Shown here: positions 31,057 through 42,215 of the stretch, piece by piece
Position numbering within the stretch: the stretch's first letter is position 1
Layout: each line of letters opens with the position of its first letter
NCBI RefSeq assembly: GCF_026262505.1
Contig: NC_067206.1
Span: 18,001,319 to 18,065,318, forward strand
Origin: Trichomonas vaginalis G3
Taxonomy: Eukaryota; Parabasalia; Trichomonadida; Trichomonadidae
DNA: 64,000 bases
Direction: 5' to 3'
The notes under the pieces: generated by a model
The model's input: the letters and a program-made list of their open reading frames with translations, nothing else
Told to the model about the DNA's origin: nothing
Database searches by the model: none
Position numbers and translations under genes: made by a program

Positions 31057-31236
31057 TCAACTTTGACAAGAATCACAAATGATTCTTCTCAAAGTTGCTC
31101 AGTGAACAACAAACACTTGTTATTGTTTATAATTCAAGTGAATGTTGTACACAAAGACAACAATTGTCTATCAATTGTTGTCTTTGATTCAACTTTGACA
31201 AGAATCACAAATGATTCTTCTCAAAGTTGCTCACTT
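31057..31236 (-). repeat. 132-bp repeat, about 1.4 inverted copies
   Basis: Same unit as 241-1046 in reverse orientation, at the outer end of the right arm. After 31236 the sequence no longer matches the left flank. Confidence 0.93.
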
Positions 31237-34200
31237 CACAACACCCATTAATTCTTTTTGATATTACACATTAAGCTAACCAACCACACCAGTCATTTTA
31301 TTTATATAGCTTTTATCCGTAACATTTTTAAAGGATTTCAAATAATTTACTTTTTCAAATATTTACTAGTTAATATCTCAATCAATTTATCCTCTTATTT
31401 ATATTTTTAAAAATTTTCATCTCCATCACCATTCAATTTGGAATCTCATTTTTACAATATCTTAATATAATCAGAATTTTATTAGTAGGTTAAAATATTT
31501 GCGAATATTAATTATTTGGATCAAAGCTTTCATACGATTACATTAAATTTTTTAATCGAAATTCTATTTCATTACTACTCAATTTTAAATCATAGCAGCA
31601 TTAATAGCTCATCTACTTATATTCCATCATAATGTTATTTTATTCTATTTTTATATATCTGATTTTCATATTTTTTCAAATTCTGTCGCAAAATCTTTAA
31701 AATTGTTATATTTCCTTACAACACGGTTAATATAGTATTCTCCTTAACTTGTTTAAATGCAATTTTGCAATATTTGGAAATGATCAAAATATCCTAATGT
31801 AAACGTTTGCTCTTAGAATTCAGTGTCATAGTCGATTGTTTCTAACAAATTAATCTTTTTTGCATTGATTTTCGAAGTATTGCATTTTCATTACGGTCAA
31901 ATCTGCTCTCTTTCATTAGATTGATAGCTCACAATAGTTCTTGTAATCAGAGAGGAAATATCTTACGAAATATGCCTCTAAATTTTCACTTTATAGATAA
32001 ATGTTATATTTTTCCGTTACTCGATTATTGTCCAATAAAACCACAATCATATTAAACTTCGTCAAAATAAACAATAAAGAATAGTTTTTAAGTTTCTTAA
32101 ACGGTTTATGAAGGTTCATATTTAATCGATTCTTTTATTTTCAATTCATGTATCTATAGTTCGTTAGTCTATCATCCCTTCATAAATTATCTGCAAAGAA
32201 TTTTGTAGAATCTCAACTCTGTGAGGAACTACAATAAATTGAAAAGTCATTTTGTGATATCAAAATCCAATATATTATTCTTTCTAATACATATTAATAA
32301 TATCTTGAGATGTAGTACACTATATATACTTTCAAAAATCTTATATGTTTATTAGTTATTGAGATAGAAGCGATTTAATTCTTTGAAAATCGACGAAAAG
32401 TGCCATATTCATAAAATTATAGGGTATATAAAACTCTGTTAACTCCAGAGCCAAATGAATCATATAGTTTTAGGAAATTTATTATGAAAAAATACTTATA
32501 TAAATGACGTTGAAAATCTATTCAAGTTGAATAGGGATCTGAACTCTTATTCAATTACATCTAAAATTTGTCTACAGTTGTTCAATTCTTATAACATCGA
32601 GTTAATGGTAATCGTGATCAACTAGATAAGCAAAGACTCATTAATATGTTCAATATTAAGTTCTGTCAAAATGTAAGCTATTTACAAATCAATCAATTTT
32701 TTTCTAAAAAGAATACAAAAACATATATTTTTAAATTTGTTACGTACAAAAAAGGGTCACTAGAAAAGTGACAAAAAATGACGCTCACTCTTATTTTTTG
32801 CTGCAAATTTGGAAAGTCTTTTTAATATTATGCTTAAAATATACACTATATTTTATAAAATATTATTAATTAATTTATAAAAAATTCAAAATAATAATTA
32901 AATTTGATCGCTTTCGCACAACAGTTTGACAAATTTTTGAAAGGTATATATGCCTCTCGCCCTCCAATTCCCACTTTAAATCGAAGGTATGAAAAAGAAA
33001 AAAGTTTTTAATATGTACGTTAATATACGTTAATATCACTTCTGCTATGGAAAGAGGCGATCAGCGCCTTAATAATATCATAAACATTAGCATCTTAATA
33101 ATTATCATCAAGTGTACTCGTGGATAACAATTATCAATTCAAATACACTTCAATCTCAAAAATGCATTTTGTTTTGAATTATAATATTAATACTTGTTAT
33201 TGCCTGTTACATTTTTTTGGTGAAATGATTCCAATTTTTCCCGAAAATAAAATTTGACATTCCATTTTTTCCGAAATTTTTTGGTTATGCAGTAGCTTCG
33301 TCTTTTCTTCATTAGGTAGCTTCATTAACATTTCGTTCTGCACCTGCTTCATCACCTCAAACATTATTTCTTCTTCAGTTGTTCTTCAACACTGTTCTTC
33401 CTCAGTGGTTAAACGTCCAAGATCTTATTAAAGCAACGTTCGGTTTCCGACAGAGTAGAACAAGACGATCACTCAGTATTTTGCAGTACCGTGTTTGCCA
33501 AATAATGGACATTTTCATGAAGATAACCACATCGACATACTAATCTTGTGGAAACCTTGGATAGCACAATGAAACCTGAGTTTAGCGGCTTATTAACATC
33601 AACCGGGATAAACCAGATACTTCAAAAGCGTTTTATATAATAATACCTCCCACTTTCCAATTCACAAAGTATGATTTATTTCAATGATTACTTGAAAATA
33701 TAATTTAAAAACTAATAATTTTGATTTTGTTTTACTATTTCAATAAGTATATAATATCAAACATATTTATAATATTACAATTTTAATCTAAAAAATTTGG
33801 CGCCAAATGACATTATTAATAGTGCATGTCATTTAAAGATTGTTTATCAAGAAGTTATCTTCTTGGTTCAAATCAGATTTGTTATCTTATGCAAGCAAAG
33901 TTTATTTCATTAAGATATCTCATTCCGAAAATATGAATAACGAAAAGTGACTTTTGGCGCAATTTTAACATAATTAAAAATTCATCTAACATATAAATAT
34001 TTGTGAGAAATTTTTTGTTTAACACTCTCAAAAGTGTATAGAAAAGTCATTTTTTCCTAAAATTTTAGGATTTGTCATATCTATATATTGCAAATCTATA
34101 TCTCAAATTTCACAATTTATTCTATGTCTTTCTCAAATGCGCTCTCAAAATTATTATTTCATATATAGTATATACATACATAAAGAAATATCTTTAAAAT

Positions 34201-34300
34201 AAAGCGACACTTTTTACTTCCTAGACGATAAAAATTGAGAGCCAAATAATCGTTGACACATCTTACCTTGCAACATTAATAAATTTAATATTTAAATAAC
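31237..34300. other. AT-rich region with no convincing gene
   Basis: No long ORF on either strand. Small items: AAAAGTGACA words near 32770, a GCCTCTCGCCCTCCAATTCC fragment (32953-32972) related to the hairpin cassettes at 39.0 and 45.2 kb, and a TTGGCGCCAA palindrome near 33799. 34215-34300 is related to 45294-45375. Confidence 0.6.
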
Positions 34301-34307
34301 ATGTAAA

Positions 34308-34736
34308 GTGAAGTGGAAAACAATATTTCAGCAGTTGACACAAGCAAGTTCAAAGAAACATTTTTCGAGAATTACAGAAAATTCTTTATCACCTCATATT
34401 AGGGAAGCCTCAAAATCTTCACAAAAAGTACAAGTAGTTCAAAAGTTAACTTCAGATTCCGAAAATGTAGATTCAAAGGAGAATCCAGTTCAAATGAACA
34501 AGCCAGACGATCTCACAAGCTTGGTGCATGAAGAACTAATAGAATTACCAGAAGAAATTGAAGAAACTCAAGAAACGCAAAACAATCTTTCGGAAAATGA
34601 AGAAAAATCCGAAAATTCTAATAAATCCGAAGATTCAGACAGTTGGATCATAAGAATTCTTCCGCAAATTTACAAAAACTCAAATATCATAATTTACAAA
34701 ATGATAAAAGGAGAATATAATATAATTATATTATGA
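34308..34736 (+). CDS. possible charged Ser/Glu-rich protein, weak
   Basis: A 142-codon open frame that begins with GTG; an ATG seven bases earlier is out of frame and closed at once. The product is Lys/Ser-rich at first, then strongly acidic (EELIELPEEIEETQETQ), then hydrophobic and AT-driven. No domain is recognised. It could be a 5'-damaged gene of the same style as those at 35.4-36.5 kb, or chance. Confidence 0.25.
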   Translation: MKWKTIFQQLTQASSKKHFSRITENSLSPHIREASKSSQKVQVVQKLTSDSENVDSKENPVQMNKPDDLTSLVHEELIELPEEIEETQETQNNLSENEEKSENSNKSEDSDSWIIRILPQIYKNSNIIIYKMIKGEYNIIIL

Positions 34737-35406
34737 ATTTGAGTAAGTTGGGTAATTAAAAATAATATATATGTGGAAGATGTTAAGCAGTACAGTTATG
34801 GTAAATGTGATAAATAATCTAAAGAAATTAATGAAAAAAATGATAAGGAATATTTGAATGAAATATAAATTGAGAAGTATAGAATTTAAAATTTTATAAA
34901 ATAATTTAAAAGGTAATAATAAATGGAATATTAGAAAGCCAATGTTTGAAAGAGTGTTGAAAAATTGAAAGTATAAAGTATTGAATAAAAAAGCTTAAAG
35001 AAATAGGGAGCCAATGGATTAAAATTAAAGTTGAAATGGGATTAAAATAGTATTAATTGGAATATATAAGATGCTAAAAGATGGAATAAAATTTAATAGT
35101 ATAAATATGAAAAAATAAGAAATTTAAAAATTCAAAGAATTTAAGAATATAATTAGAATATGTTAATCGATTACAGTTGTGATAATATATAATAATTAAA
35201 ATTGGTTTGAATTAATGATATAAATCTAAATTATAATGGAAAAGAGTCTGATTTCAAGCTTTGAAGTTTTACATGAGGATTCAAATCTATTTGTGATATT
35301 TTGATTTCTCAATCTCAATTTTTTTCTATAAGATGTCTTATTCAAAATCAAAATATGTTCATCTCAAGCTTTTAAGCTTTATATTAGAATTGTAATGTAT
35401 TCCTGA
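34737..35406. other. AT-rich, no gene seen
   Basis: Simple A/T-rich sequence with many AAATTAAA-type words. No open frame of note and no clear repeat. Confidence 0.6.
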
Positions 35407-35913
35407 TGTAATGAATACCTTATCACAAAACTTTCAGAAGAACAAGTTGTTTCAGCTCCAAAAGAAGAAGAAGACATTGTAATTCCTCTACAATCGGATG
35501 AAGAAGAAATTCCAACCCAATTGAAGCAATTTCCCAAGAGAAGACCGACAGCCAAATGTTCAAGAGGAAGAGGAATACCATTAAGAAGAAGTGAAAGGAA
35601 CCGCTACAGTTCAATTAACACAGAATTGGAATATATTCGCAATCGAACACGACGCATTCTAGAAATATTATGGAGACCAATGGACTTGACAGAGAGGAAG
35701 AAGTTTGAAGATGAAATAACACAACTCGAAGAAAAAGAAAGGAAATTACAACAAGAATTGGAACCAATTCTTCAACAAATTGGAGAAGTTCAAGAAGCTC
35801 ATGAAAATGTCCTTGACTGGTTGCTCCACAGAGACAACACAATGGATGAAACAATGGACCAACTTGAAGAATTGTTTCTCCTTGAAATGGAATTCAAAGA
35901 CCTAACAAAGTAA
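35407..35913 (+). pseudogene. charged coiled-coil protein gene lacking a start codon
   Basis: The frame is open from just after a stop at 35404 to TAA at 35911 with no ATG in its first half. It encodes an acidic start (EEQVVSAPKEEEDIVIP), a basic patch (KRRPTAKCSRGRGIPLRRSER) and a Glu/Gln coiled coil (about codons 85-140). It therefore looks 5'-truncated or is a 3' exon; no Trichomonas-type 3' splice consensus is seen. The next gene begins 84 bp downstream on the same strand and has similar composition. Function unknown. Confidence 0.45.
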
Positions 35914-35983
35914 TTTGAATTCGAATAAAAATTTCATTTTTTTGAAATTTTTTTGATGTGTTTTATCGTCGTGGTCGAGAAAA

Positions 35984-36000
35984 AGTGTCATTTTTTAATG
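35984..36000 (+). promoter_or_regulatory. initiator-like element flush with start codon
   Basis: GTGTCATTTTTTAATG carries TCATTTT, a match to the Trichomonas-type initiator (TCA+1YTWW), with the ATG at 35998 only a few bases on, as is normal for that organism. Confidence 0.5.
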
Positions 36001-36546
36001 CAAGACATGCAATCCGCCGCACCATTGTCTCCTCCCACGACCCTTGTTCCACAAGCACCAGAACCAGAACAAGTTGCAAGTGAAATTTCCTCAGGGGATG
36101 AAGCAATTCCAATGGGGGAACAAAGCAATTCGAGATTGAATTTGCAATTGGCTAGAAGAACTGGAAGAATCAGCACTCCCATTGAGCTTGACTTGTCTAA
36201 AAGAATTGCTGCACAAAGAGTTCTCATTAGAAATATGAGATAGCAGCACAAACAAGACAGAAAGAAATTCGAAGAACAAAAATTCGAATTGGAACAACAA
36301 GTTCACCATCTCACACAAGTTAATGTGGTGAAAGATGGAAGACTTCAAATGAACCTTGATGAACTTGCAAGTTCCAGAAACAAAATTGAAGAATTGCAAA
36401 GAAAAATTCGGAAATTGGAAAGCAAGTTGGAGGACTCTGAAAGTGCAAGATGGGACAACTTTGTCAAGATACAGACAGACAAAACAAAAAGGAAAGTCCT
36501 TGAAAAGGGTTTCAAAGCACTATGCAACATTAATTTGGATGACTAA
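35998..36546 (+). pseudogene. coiled-coil protein gene with one in-frame TAG
   Basis: From the ATG at 35998 the frame encodes a Pro/Ser/Glu-rich N-terminus (SPPTTLVPQAPEPEQ), a basic segment and then a long coiled coil (KFEEQKFELEQQVHHL... RKIRKLESKLEDSES), ending at TAA 36544. A single TAG at 36241-36243 interrupts an otherwise continuous frame. The initiator-like element supports transcription. No known family; it could be a recent pseudogene or a read-through case. Confidence 0.5.
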
Positions 36547-36599
36547 CTTCAAATTCAAATTCGACTAAAACTTAATTTTATTATTATATTTTTCTTTTT

Positions 36600-36840
36600 T
36601 TAATATAATAACACATAACATATACAAACAAAACATATAGCATAACATACAAACAATTGAAACAATTCTAACAATTCCTTTCAATAAAATTCATTAAAAC
36701 AAATAACATTTATTATTTCATTTATTTTAAAATAACATATAACAATTCATACAAACAAACAATTGAAACAATTCCTTTCAATAAAACGCATTAAAACATT
36801 TATTATTTCATTTATTTAAACATAACATACAAACAATTGA
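36600..36840. repeat. imperfect tandem repeats with AACAATTCCTTTCAATAAAA
   Basis: Two to three degenerate units of roughly 100 bp share ACAATTGAAACAATTC, TTTCAATAAAA(T/C)(T/G)CATTAAAAC and TTTATTATTTCATTTATTT. There is no coding content. Confidence 0.6.
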
Positions 36841-37143
36841 AACAATTCCAACAATACGAAGCGATAATTTTTGAGCTGCTGCTACTGATAAAATTAAAAA
36901 AATCTTCCCAAAAGTGTCAATTGGCAAAGATTCAATATTATTATTATGAAAATATTTGCATATTTCATTTATTTCTGGTATTCTATATAATAATTGTATA
37001 ATGCAATTAAAATGGCAATTTGTACCCTCATTGTAGAATATTATATAAAGATTTCGCGATATTCGCATTTCATCAAAAAATTTCCGGCGCCATAGGAAGA
37101 ATTGGATGGTGCGAGATATTATTTCATTCAATAGTACTCTCAC
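36808..37143 (-). pseudogene. ubiquitin carboxyl-terminal hydrolase (C19) N-terminal fragment
   Basis: The segment FYNEGTNCHFNCIIQLLYRIPEI matches the Cys box of USP-type deubiquitinases (NxGTxCxxNxxxQ), with the catalytic Cys at about 37017. Upstream residues are basic and aromatic; downstream the frame ends after about 68 residues. No His box or other USP parts follow. It has no clear ATG and looks like a gene fragment moved into repeat-rich DNA. Confidence 0.5.
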
Positions 37144-37499
37144 CCATCAATTACCAATCCTAAATTTTTTACATTCTATTTATTTTAAACAACTCTATAT
37201 AATAATACATTTTTCATCAAAAACATAACATATAAAAAATTCAAAATTTAGAACCTCTTCCACTCGTTGCAAGAGACATTGGCATTGAGGAACCTTTCAC
37301 ACCACATATCAGACTCCCTTCCAACTAAATGTGTTGGCTTTGAAAGCTTCATTAAATAGCGCGTAATAGCTTTTGTTTCTTTATTTGAACTTATAAACTG
37401 ATAATCATTGCAAATTTTTTTAATTATCTGTTTTCTTTGAGTTGAGTAGGTAACAAAAGTGCGCTATGTAAATTTTTGTAAACTGTCAAATTATTATTT

Positions 37500-37880
37500 T
37501 TGACAATGTAAACTTATATGAGATTCCTTCCGAGAGAAACTTGGGGCCCTAGTGTAATACGCCAGGACCCGAGGACTCTTAGAGGGAATACCCCAAAGGA
37601 TTTTAACAGATGCAACTATCAACAATCCTTTCTACTGATTATTTTTGAATCATTAGAAGGAATTGTTGATAGTTGCATCTGGAAGTTGCGGCAGAGGAGC
37701 TCCATAGCTCCCAATCCTACGAAAGGGGGTATGGAGCTCCTAAAGCGAACAAAGAGTTCGCTGATCATCTGATCAGCAGAGGCCCAAATGGTAAAGGGCC
37801 TCTGCTGATAGGGCTTCAGGAGCTCCATAGCTCCTAATCCTACGAAAGGGAGACATGGAGCTCCTGAAAGTCTTAAGGGA
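37500..37880. repeat. chain of DNA hairpins (cluster 1)
   Basis: Consecutive inverted repeats: AGATGCAACTATCAACAAT (37609-37627) with its complement at 37662-37680; AGGAGCTCCATAGCTCC with a GGTATGGAGCTCCT partner; CAGCAGAGGCCC/GGGCCTCTGCTG (about 37778-37809); CAGGAGCTCCAT/ATGGAGCTCCTG (about 37817-37866). It is GC-richer than the surroundings. No gene. Confidence 0.8.
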
Positions 37881-37984
37881 ATAGCAAACCATTAAAAAAT
37901 AAAATGTCAAAAATTATGGTTTACAAAAGGGGTGTCAGATTTTTGCGCAACTTTGTTACTCTCCCCTTTGAGTTTAGTTGAATA

Positions 37985-38075
37985 CACATAAGAACCGGCC
38001 TAGTCAATAAATTGAGCTATCTGTACTTGAGTTAGTTCCAAAAATTGAATGGTCTTATGGGAATTAATTTTTATA
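37985..38075 (+). repeat. 91-bp perfect direct repeat, left copy
   Basis: Identical by eye to 40044-40134 (CACATAAGAACCGGCCTAG...TTAATTTTTATA). The two copies flank the 1.97-kb element exactly. Confidence 0.92.
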
Positions 38076-38377
38076 GAAACAATAAGAATTACCGAAAAAG
38101 TGACAAAACATCAAAAACAGGGAGGGGTCTCAATTTTTATTACTTATATTATTTTACAATATTTATATAAATACTCTTTATAATATATTTTACTATAAAA
38201 TTATACCTCAAATTCAAATATTTAAAATATTATTTAATAATTATCTCAAAATTATATTTTATATATATTTTTTCATATGTATAAATCATATAATCTATAT
38301 CTATGCAAATCTCATCTAAATTTTTTTGAAACAAACCGCTACCATTTTATAATGGTCCATCTTAAATTCATCATAAA

Positions 38378-38810
38378 TTCTGGTACATGTTAGTACCAGA
38401 GTCTTCAAATCTCAAACACTCTGGTACCAACATGTACCAGACGCGAGTTTCCAATGCCCTCGTACGATTTTCTATTAAGATCTTCTTGAATGAGAAGGTC
38501 TTCATAGAAACTCGTACGAGGGCTTCTCTTTTAAATACTCTGGTACCTGCTGGTATCGGAGTCGACTTTACAGCCCTTTCCCCAATTTTGAAGCTGGGGA
38601 AAGTTTTCAAGCAATGAAAGGGAAGCTCTCGCTATGAGGTGAAAATCTAGAATTTTTACCTCATAGCGAGTAATCCTTTGTTAATTGCTTGAAAACTTTC
38701 TTCAAATTATCAAAATTTCGAGGAAAGTTTCCTTGCTTCAAAGTAGAGATGGAGCCCTTTGAGCCACTGCATATAGGTCAGTGACTCAAAATACTCCATC
38801 TCTACTAGAA
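38378..38810. repeat. nested DNA hairpins (cluster 2a)
   Basis: Visible stems: TCTGGTAC/GTACCAGA (38379-38401); GCCCTCGTACGA/TCGTACGAGGGC (about 38456-38524); CTTTCCCC/GGGGAAAG (about 38575-38602); outer GAAAGTTTTCAAGCAAT with complement at about 38684-38700 enclosing CTCGCTATGAGGT/ACCTCATAGCGAG; GTAGAGATGGAG/CTCCATCTCTAC (about 38743-38805). Confidence 0.85.
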
Positions 38811-38930
38811 ATCGCCAAAATTTGGGTCGCAATCTTTGAAATGCGACGCAAGTTTGGGCAATTTCGCGAGGGACTTGCTCCATTTGGTGCATGGATTCAC
38901 ACTCTATGCACCAGATGGAACAATTCTTTC

Positions 38931-39400
38931 GCTGACAGCGGGAAACTTTGTCTAAATAGTTTAACATTCAGACAAAGTTTCCCGCTGTCAGAGAGGGAAT
39001 GGAAGGGTAAGAGGTATATATTCATAATGTATACCTCTTACTCTTCCATTCCCTCAAGAAAGTTCAAAAACTTGGGTGCAATCAGTTCTGATTGCACCCA
39101 AGTTTTTGAACTTTGTATAAGGAATTGTTGGCTATGATGTACTGATCATGAATCAGTACATCATAGCCAACAATTCCTTCGCAAACAGTGGGAAACTTTG
39201 TCTGAATAGTTTAACATTCAGACAAAGTTTCCCGCTGTCAGGGAGGGAATTAGAGGGTGGGAGATATATAGATAGACTATAAATCTCTCACCCTTTAATT
39301 CCTCAAGAAAGTTCAAAAACTTGGGTGCAATCAGTTCTGATTGCACCCAAGTTTTTGAATTTTGTATAAGGAATTGTTGGCTATGATGTGGATAGCCGCT
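38931..39400. repeat. 250-bp hairpin cassette, two tandem copies (cluster 2b)
   Basis: Copies start at about 38931 and 39181, period 250 bp. Each copy holds four hairpins in order: GACAAAGTTTCCC stem; GGAAT..GGGT..GAG stem with a TATA-rich loop; the near-perfect AAGTTCAAAAACTTGGGTGC stem; and GGAATTGTTGGCTATGATGT (the second copy of the last is cut short at about 39390). Loops and inner stems differ between copies while pairing is kept. Confidence 0.88.
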
Positions 39401-39930
39401 GCCAGACCAAATGAATTAACCGTTGTGAATAACGTTTCTGAATCTTTATTTAAAAAGATAAAATATCACGATTTTGGCTGCGTTAAAAATCAAAGAATTG
39501 ATGTTTTTGTCAAAAATCTTTTAGAAGAAGTTGCACCCAATTACTTTTATCGTATTAAAACGATTTACTTCAAACAGGTTTTATTCCTTCAATTAGAATT
39601 TGCGAGCCTCGATTGACAGATTATAAAACAAAATTGAAAAGAGAAGTTCAATCACGTTTATACCAAGTATTAAATTTTGTTCAGAATCAAGAAGCCAATT
39701 TGAATCCATTAAGATTTTTATTGGAAAATGCTGAAGAAAAACTTTCTCAAATAAATGAGAAGATACAAAATTCAATTACATATTTAAGATCGTTTGAAAT
39801 TCCAAATGAATTGTTAGATACGTATATGTTAGAAATTAATGAATTTTGTTATAATTCTCCAGATTATATTTTAGAACATTTCGAAGAATTTTTAGAGGAT
39901 TTCAAAGAAAAGAATAATTTAATAGACTAA
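39386..39930 (+). pseudogene. decayed ORF inside the 38-40 kb element
   Basis: Two overlapping open pieces in different frames. The first (to 39616) encodes MMWIAAARPNELTVV...RIDVFVKNLLEEVAPNYFYRI; the second (39613-39930) encodes KREVQSRLYQVLNFVQNQEANLNPLRF...ILEHFEEFLEDFKEKN. Protein-like composition in both suggests one gene with a frameshift near 39600. No family is recognised; it is not clearly a transposase. The start is unclear because a hairpin cassette abuts it. Confidence 0.4.
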
Positions 39931-40043
39931 AAAATTTATTATTTTTATTTATTGTGAATTTTAAATTGTCACTTTTTAAGTGTTACTCCCTATTGAAAGT
40001 GTCACTTTTTGGGTGTCACTTTTTCGGAAATTCTTATATACTC

Positions 40044-40134
40044 CACATAAGAACCGGCCTAGTCAATAAATTGAGCTATCTGTACTTGAGTTAGTTCCAA
40101 AAATTGAATGGTCTTATGGGAATTAATTTTTATA
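40044..40134 (+). repeat. 91-bp perfect direct repeat, right copy
   Basis: Identical to 37985-38075. Confidence 0.92.
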
Positions 40135-40392
40135 AAACAAACAATTATTAATATATATTACATTTAGAACATATTTCGAAATAAAATAAATCATTGAAAA
40201 ATATTTAGTTTTCTCAAACGATAACTTTTCTTATCAATTTATTAATTTATTGATTTATTAATTCTAACTTTTTATTACATTTTTAAATAAGAAAACATTT
40301 TTTTACAAAATGGAAATATCACCAAAAATTAATATGTGTAGGGTTTTTCAACAAGCATAACTCGGCCAAAGGGTCGGTTTCCCTGAGCATCT

Positions 40393-40650
40393 TCAATTTA
40401 AAGAGCATAAGTGCATATTTTTTTCCCACTGTGCAATCAAAATAGAACATAGCCATTCATTGTCTGCAAAAGAAACCATAATTGAAACATGATCATCTTC
40501 ATTTCCATAAACTCCTTCATGAGGACAATCTTTTGCTATAGAATCTACATATCTATTTCTTTCATTGTACTTAATTACAGATTCATCTGCATTTATAATT
40601 GATGACGATCTTCCATTAACAATCATTTTTATAATTTGTCCGGTTTGCAA
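40393..40650 (-). pseudogene. possible DDE_1-type transposase fragment
   Basis: An 85-residue open frame whose SSIINADESVIKYN resembles the first catalytic block of DDE_1 (pogo-type) transposases (NxDE), followed by VSIMVSFADNEWLCSILI, comparable to the second beta strand region. Too short to be functional; no second catalytic block follows. Low-certainty family call. Confidence 0.35.
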
Positions 40651-41486
40651 TAACCATCTTAATAATGTAAATTGAATACATACTTTTTGCTTATCATTTT
40701 TTTTAATTTTAAATTAGAAAATTTCCCAAAAAAATCTGACATTAGAAAATTTCAAAAAAAGCAACAATTCAGTTTAGCTACATCTACTTATCATTGTAAT
40801 ATATTAGAGTAAATCACAATCGTTTTTTAAAATCGCGATTAAAATTTAAAATCGCGAACTTTACAAATATTCTGACTTTTTTGAATTTATGATTTCATTT
40901 AAGATCGTGATTTTAAATTAAAATCTCGATCTTAAAATCAAATGCGATTATAATTACAATTCTCTTTTTTAAAAAAATGTTGCAATCGTTTTTCAGACGT
41001 GGTTTGATTATTTAGTCGCAATTTTCAGAGTAACGATTCGCAAAAAATTATAGTGTCAAATGTTATTCTAAAAATATGCTGATAAAATTTGTTAGTTCAG
41101 GAGGGAAAAATACGGATTTTTATGATTATGACAGAAAAAAAATCAATTAAAGATAAATTCGAGTTATTTAATAGTTAAATTGACAAAAGTGAACTGAGAG
41201 ATAAAAATATAACAAATGTTGAAATAATATAATTGTTTATTAATTATATAAAATTGCTTATTTATCAAAAAATTACCATTCTATTTGCACTTTTTCTGAT
41301 GTGCTGAGAAAAATGTTCAAATATAATATCATTCTTTATGCATTTTTTCAATAAAATTACGAATTTTTATTTTGAATAATATTCAAAAACTGTGTAGTTT
41401 ATTGAAAAAGTGCAAATGAATTATTACATATTATGAACAAAAAATTAATTATTTGAATTATAATTTTATTAATAAAAATTAATTAT
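40651..41486. other. AT-rich, no gene seen
   Basis: Contains several AATCGCGATT/AAATCGCGAA and ATCTCGAT/GATCGTGAT words (40820-40950) and TATTCAAAAA-type repeats. No open frame of note. Confidence 0.6.
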
Positions 41487-41690
41487 TTAAAATACGTCAA
41501 ATTTGGAAAAGCATAAATAAAAATGTTCTTTGTCATCTTCAGATGAACTGACAGAGTACCAAGCAACTTTATTTTCCTCATCCATACTGTCAAGATCAAG
41601 AGGACCCCACTTCTCTGCCTTGTTTCTTAGTGGACGGCTATACATGAGTTTATTTGTCAAACCGCTAATTTTGGACCTATTAAATTGATC
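41487..41690 (-). pseudogene. 3' fragment of an unknown protein gene
   Basis: A frame open for about 67 codons to a TAA (41487-41489), with no usable start. It encodes KISGLTNKLMYSRPLRNK, then GPLDLDSMDEENKVAWY and EDDKEHFYLCFSKFDVF. Amino-acid composition is protein-like rather than random AT-rich. No family recognised; probably the end of a truncated host or transposon gene. Confidence 0.3.
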
Positions 41691-41959
41691 AAATCAAATA
41701 CAATTGATCTTGCATATTTTTTTCCTATATAAAATTGATCAATAAAATCATCCATTCCTGGAGCATGCTTTAATCATGTAAGGGTTATTAATAATCTTGC
41801 TATATGCGAAATCATTGTTTTTTTTCATAATAGCTTTATTCAAAAAAGTGACATCAAGCGAAAAAACTATGGGGTGTCAAAATTATTTTTAGATAAAATC
41901 CCTCATAAAAATCAATCCCGGACTATTTGCAAAAAAGTGACAACTACACAAGGATTCAT

Positions 41960-42215
41960 ACTGCTTGCTGTATCTCATATATTATCCATCTTTCTCTAGA
42001 AAGAGGGATAATATATGAGATATTAAGAGCATGAAACATGTAGTAGTGCTCTACTCAAGTCGTTGGCTTAAGTTGGAATCTAAATTTCCAACTCAAGTCG
42101 CCAACTTGAGAGAGTAATAGCCTATAGTCGGTCCATGATAATATCTTGGACCATAATTCGTGTCTTTACTCTCTACTAGGTGCAGGGTGCCAGTGATAGA
42201 CCCTGCATGTATATG
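41960..42215. repeat. DNA hairpins (cluster 3)
   Basis: Stems TATCTCATATATTATCC with its complement (about 41970-42023) around TCTTTCTCTAGAAAGA; GTTGG..TTGGAA/TTCCAA..CCAAC (about 42061-42107); GGTCCAT/TGGACC (about 42131-42152); TGCAGGGT/ACCCTGCA (about 42181-42208). No gene. Confidence 0.75.

Larger units (their letters stand above)
38076..40043. mobile_element. 1.97-kb TIR element carrying hairpin cassettes and a decayed ORF
   Basis: Ends: ATAAGAATTaCCGAAAAAGTGAC (left) against ATAAGAATTtCCGAAAAAGTGAC (right, complement). Inside are hairpin clusters (38378-39400) and a frameshifted ORF (39386-39930). The left subterminal sequence (ACATCAA...ACAGGGAGGGG) matches the ends of the DDE_1 element at 41844-44829, so it is probably a non-autonomous relative. 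It is flanked by 91-bp direct repeats. Confidence 0.7.

Noticed and set aside
35407-35665. Spliced gene with an intron ending at CTTTCAG near 35437
   Set aside because: The 3' consensus expected for Trichomonas-type introns (ACTAACACACAG) is absent and no matching 5' exon was found.
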